64,000 bases of DNA, taken from contig NZ_JBBOYD010000001.1 in NCBI RefSeq assembly GCF_038007965.1, positions 2,520,501 to 2,584,500 on the forward strand. Reading direction: 5' to 3'. The notes under the pieces are model-generated. The model was not told the origin of the DNA. It saw nothing but the letters and a program-made list of their open reading frames with translations, and did not search any database. This DNA is from Niallia sp. FSL W8-0635. Lineage in GTDB: Bacteria; Bacillota; Bacilli; Bacillales; Cytobacillaceae. Positions 63,732-64,000 of the stretch are shown here, in pieces (the first letter of the stretch is position 1; each line of letters begins with the position of its first letter). The position numbers and the translations under genes were made by a program.

Positions 63732-64000
63732 TCATTCCTTACCTGCGAACTTATGTGATCCATCACAATTAGGCATTTTTTGAGACAGTCCACATATACA
63801 ATCATTTAATCCTTTTCCATTAAGAATTCTCTCCATTGCTTTTTCAATCCTTGCTATTCGAGTTTTGGATTGCTTTGGTTGAGAAAAATGAAGAATATAT
63901 GCTCTCTGTCTTCCCGGTGTCAATGCTTCAAAGGCAGTTTTCAATTCAGGTATTTCTTCAAATTTCGATACAAGTTCTTCAGGAATGATATATTCTTTGT
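63732..64000 (-). CDS. YdeI/OmdA family protein with C-terminal CDGSH motif (5' end outside window)
   Basis: Partial: the frame runs off the right edge without a start. The visible part has [40 protein letters not shown] (YdeI/OmpD-associated signature) and ends [18 protein letters not shown], a perfect match to the CDGSH iron-sulfur pattern CxCxxSxxxPxCDGSH. The family is linked to bacteriocin protection by name only; the role of the Fe-S-type tail is unknown. Confidence 0.85.
   Translation of the reverse strand, partial: KEYIIPEELVSKFEEIPELKTAFEALTPGRQRAYILHFSQPKQSKTRIARIEKAMERILNGKGLNDCICGLSQKMPNCDGSHKFAGKE

Noticed and set aside
1..64000. CRISPR arrays, tRNA/rRNA genes, insertion sequences, prophage
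   Set aside because: I read for regularly spaced repeats, cloverleaf genes, transposase or phage structural motifs and found none; a single YjcQ-like gene is not enough for a prophage.

Overview
The window reads as chromosomal DNA of a low-G+C, spore-forming Gram-positive of the Bacillaceae (Bacillus in the broad sense). This rests on AT-rich intergenic DNA, strong AGGAGG-type ribosome binding sites, T-box and TPP/B12 riboswitch leaders, Fur, Zur, TnrA, NrdR and cre sites close to Bacillus consensus, and spore genes (an SspH-type SASP and a YjcZ-type peptide). The species cannot be fixed from the sequence alone. I see no tRNA, rRNA, insertion sequence, prophage or CRISPR array. Most genes are on the minus strand.

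Layout. 0-8 kb: a Fur-controlled small protein, two YitT-family membrane proteins, an Lrp regulator, a HAD hydrolase, an RlmI-like rRNA methyltransferase, an ECF-like sigma factor paired with a ClpP paralogue, a PadR regulator and an AEC transporter. 8-11 kb: proBA behind a proline T-box. 11-16.5 kb: a Cof hydrolase, an EmrE-family exporter, a YwjA-like ABC exporter with a Fur-like site, and a LysR regulator. 16.6-23.7 kb: the complete trpEGDCFBA operon behind two tandem tryptophan T-boxes. 23.7-29.7 kb: a MOSC protein, an MFS transporter, and the fruRKA operon with a cre site inside its promoter. 30-34 kb: a class I ribonucleotide reductase under two NrdR boxes and a B12 riboswitch. 34-38 kb: a GNAT enzyme, a DnaQ-type exonuclease, a DUF294 nucleotidyltransferase, and an ammonium transporter with a TnrA box. 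38-41 kb: a small spore peptide and the thiMDE salvage operon behind a TPP riboswitch. 41-50 kb: a YcgQ/YcgR-type permease pair, a His-rich COG0523 GTPase, a chemoreceptor, sspH and a large unrecognised methyltransferase. 50-54.6 kb: a secreted heptad protein and an MMPL transporter, divergent from a TetR regulator. 55-57.7 kb: a DUF1284 protein, a NUDIX remnant, a LacI regulator and small unknowns. 57.7-59.6 kb: a zinc-starvation cluster (COG0523 GTPase, Cys-poor L33 and S14 paralogues) with three Zur boxes. 59.7-64 kb: a nitrilase-type enzyme, a small plus-strand operon of unknowns, a yoaS-yozG-yoaT-like operon, a decayed gene, and a truncated YdeI protein ending in a CDGSH motif.

Two themes connect the genes. 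The first is metal and cofactor economy: Fur, Zur, B12 and TPP control, two COG0523 GTPases and Zn-independent ribosomal proteins. The second is RNA-level control of biosynthesis: three T-boxes and two riboswitches. The observations I would check first are the ATA start codon of the Zur-controlled rpsN paralogue, the NrdR plus B12 control of the reductase with an extra terminator-like hairpin in the leader, the sigma-ClpP pair, and the 699-residue methyltransferase.
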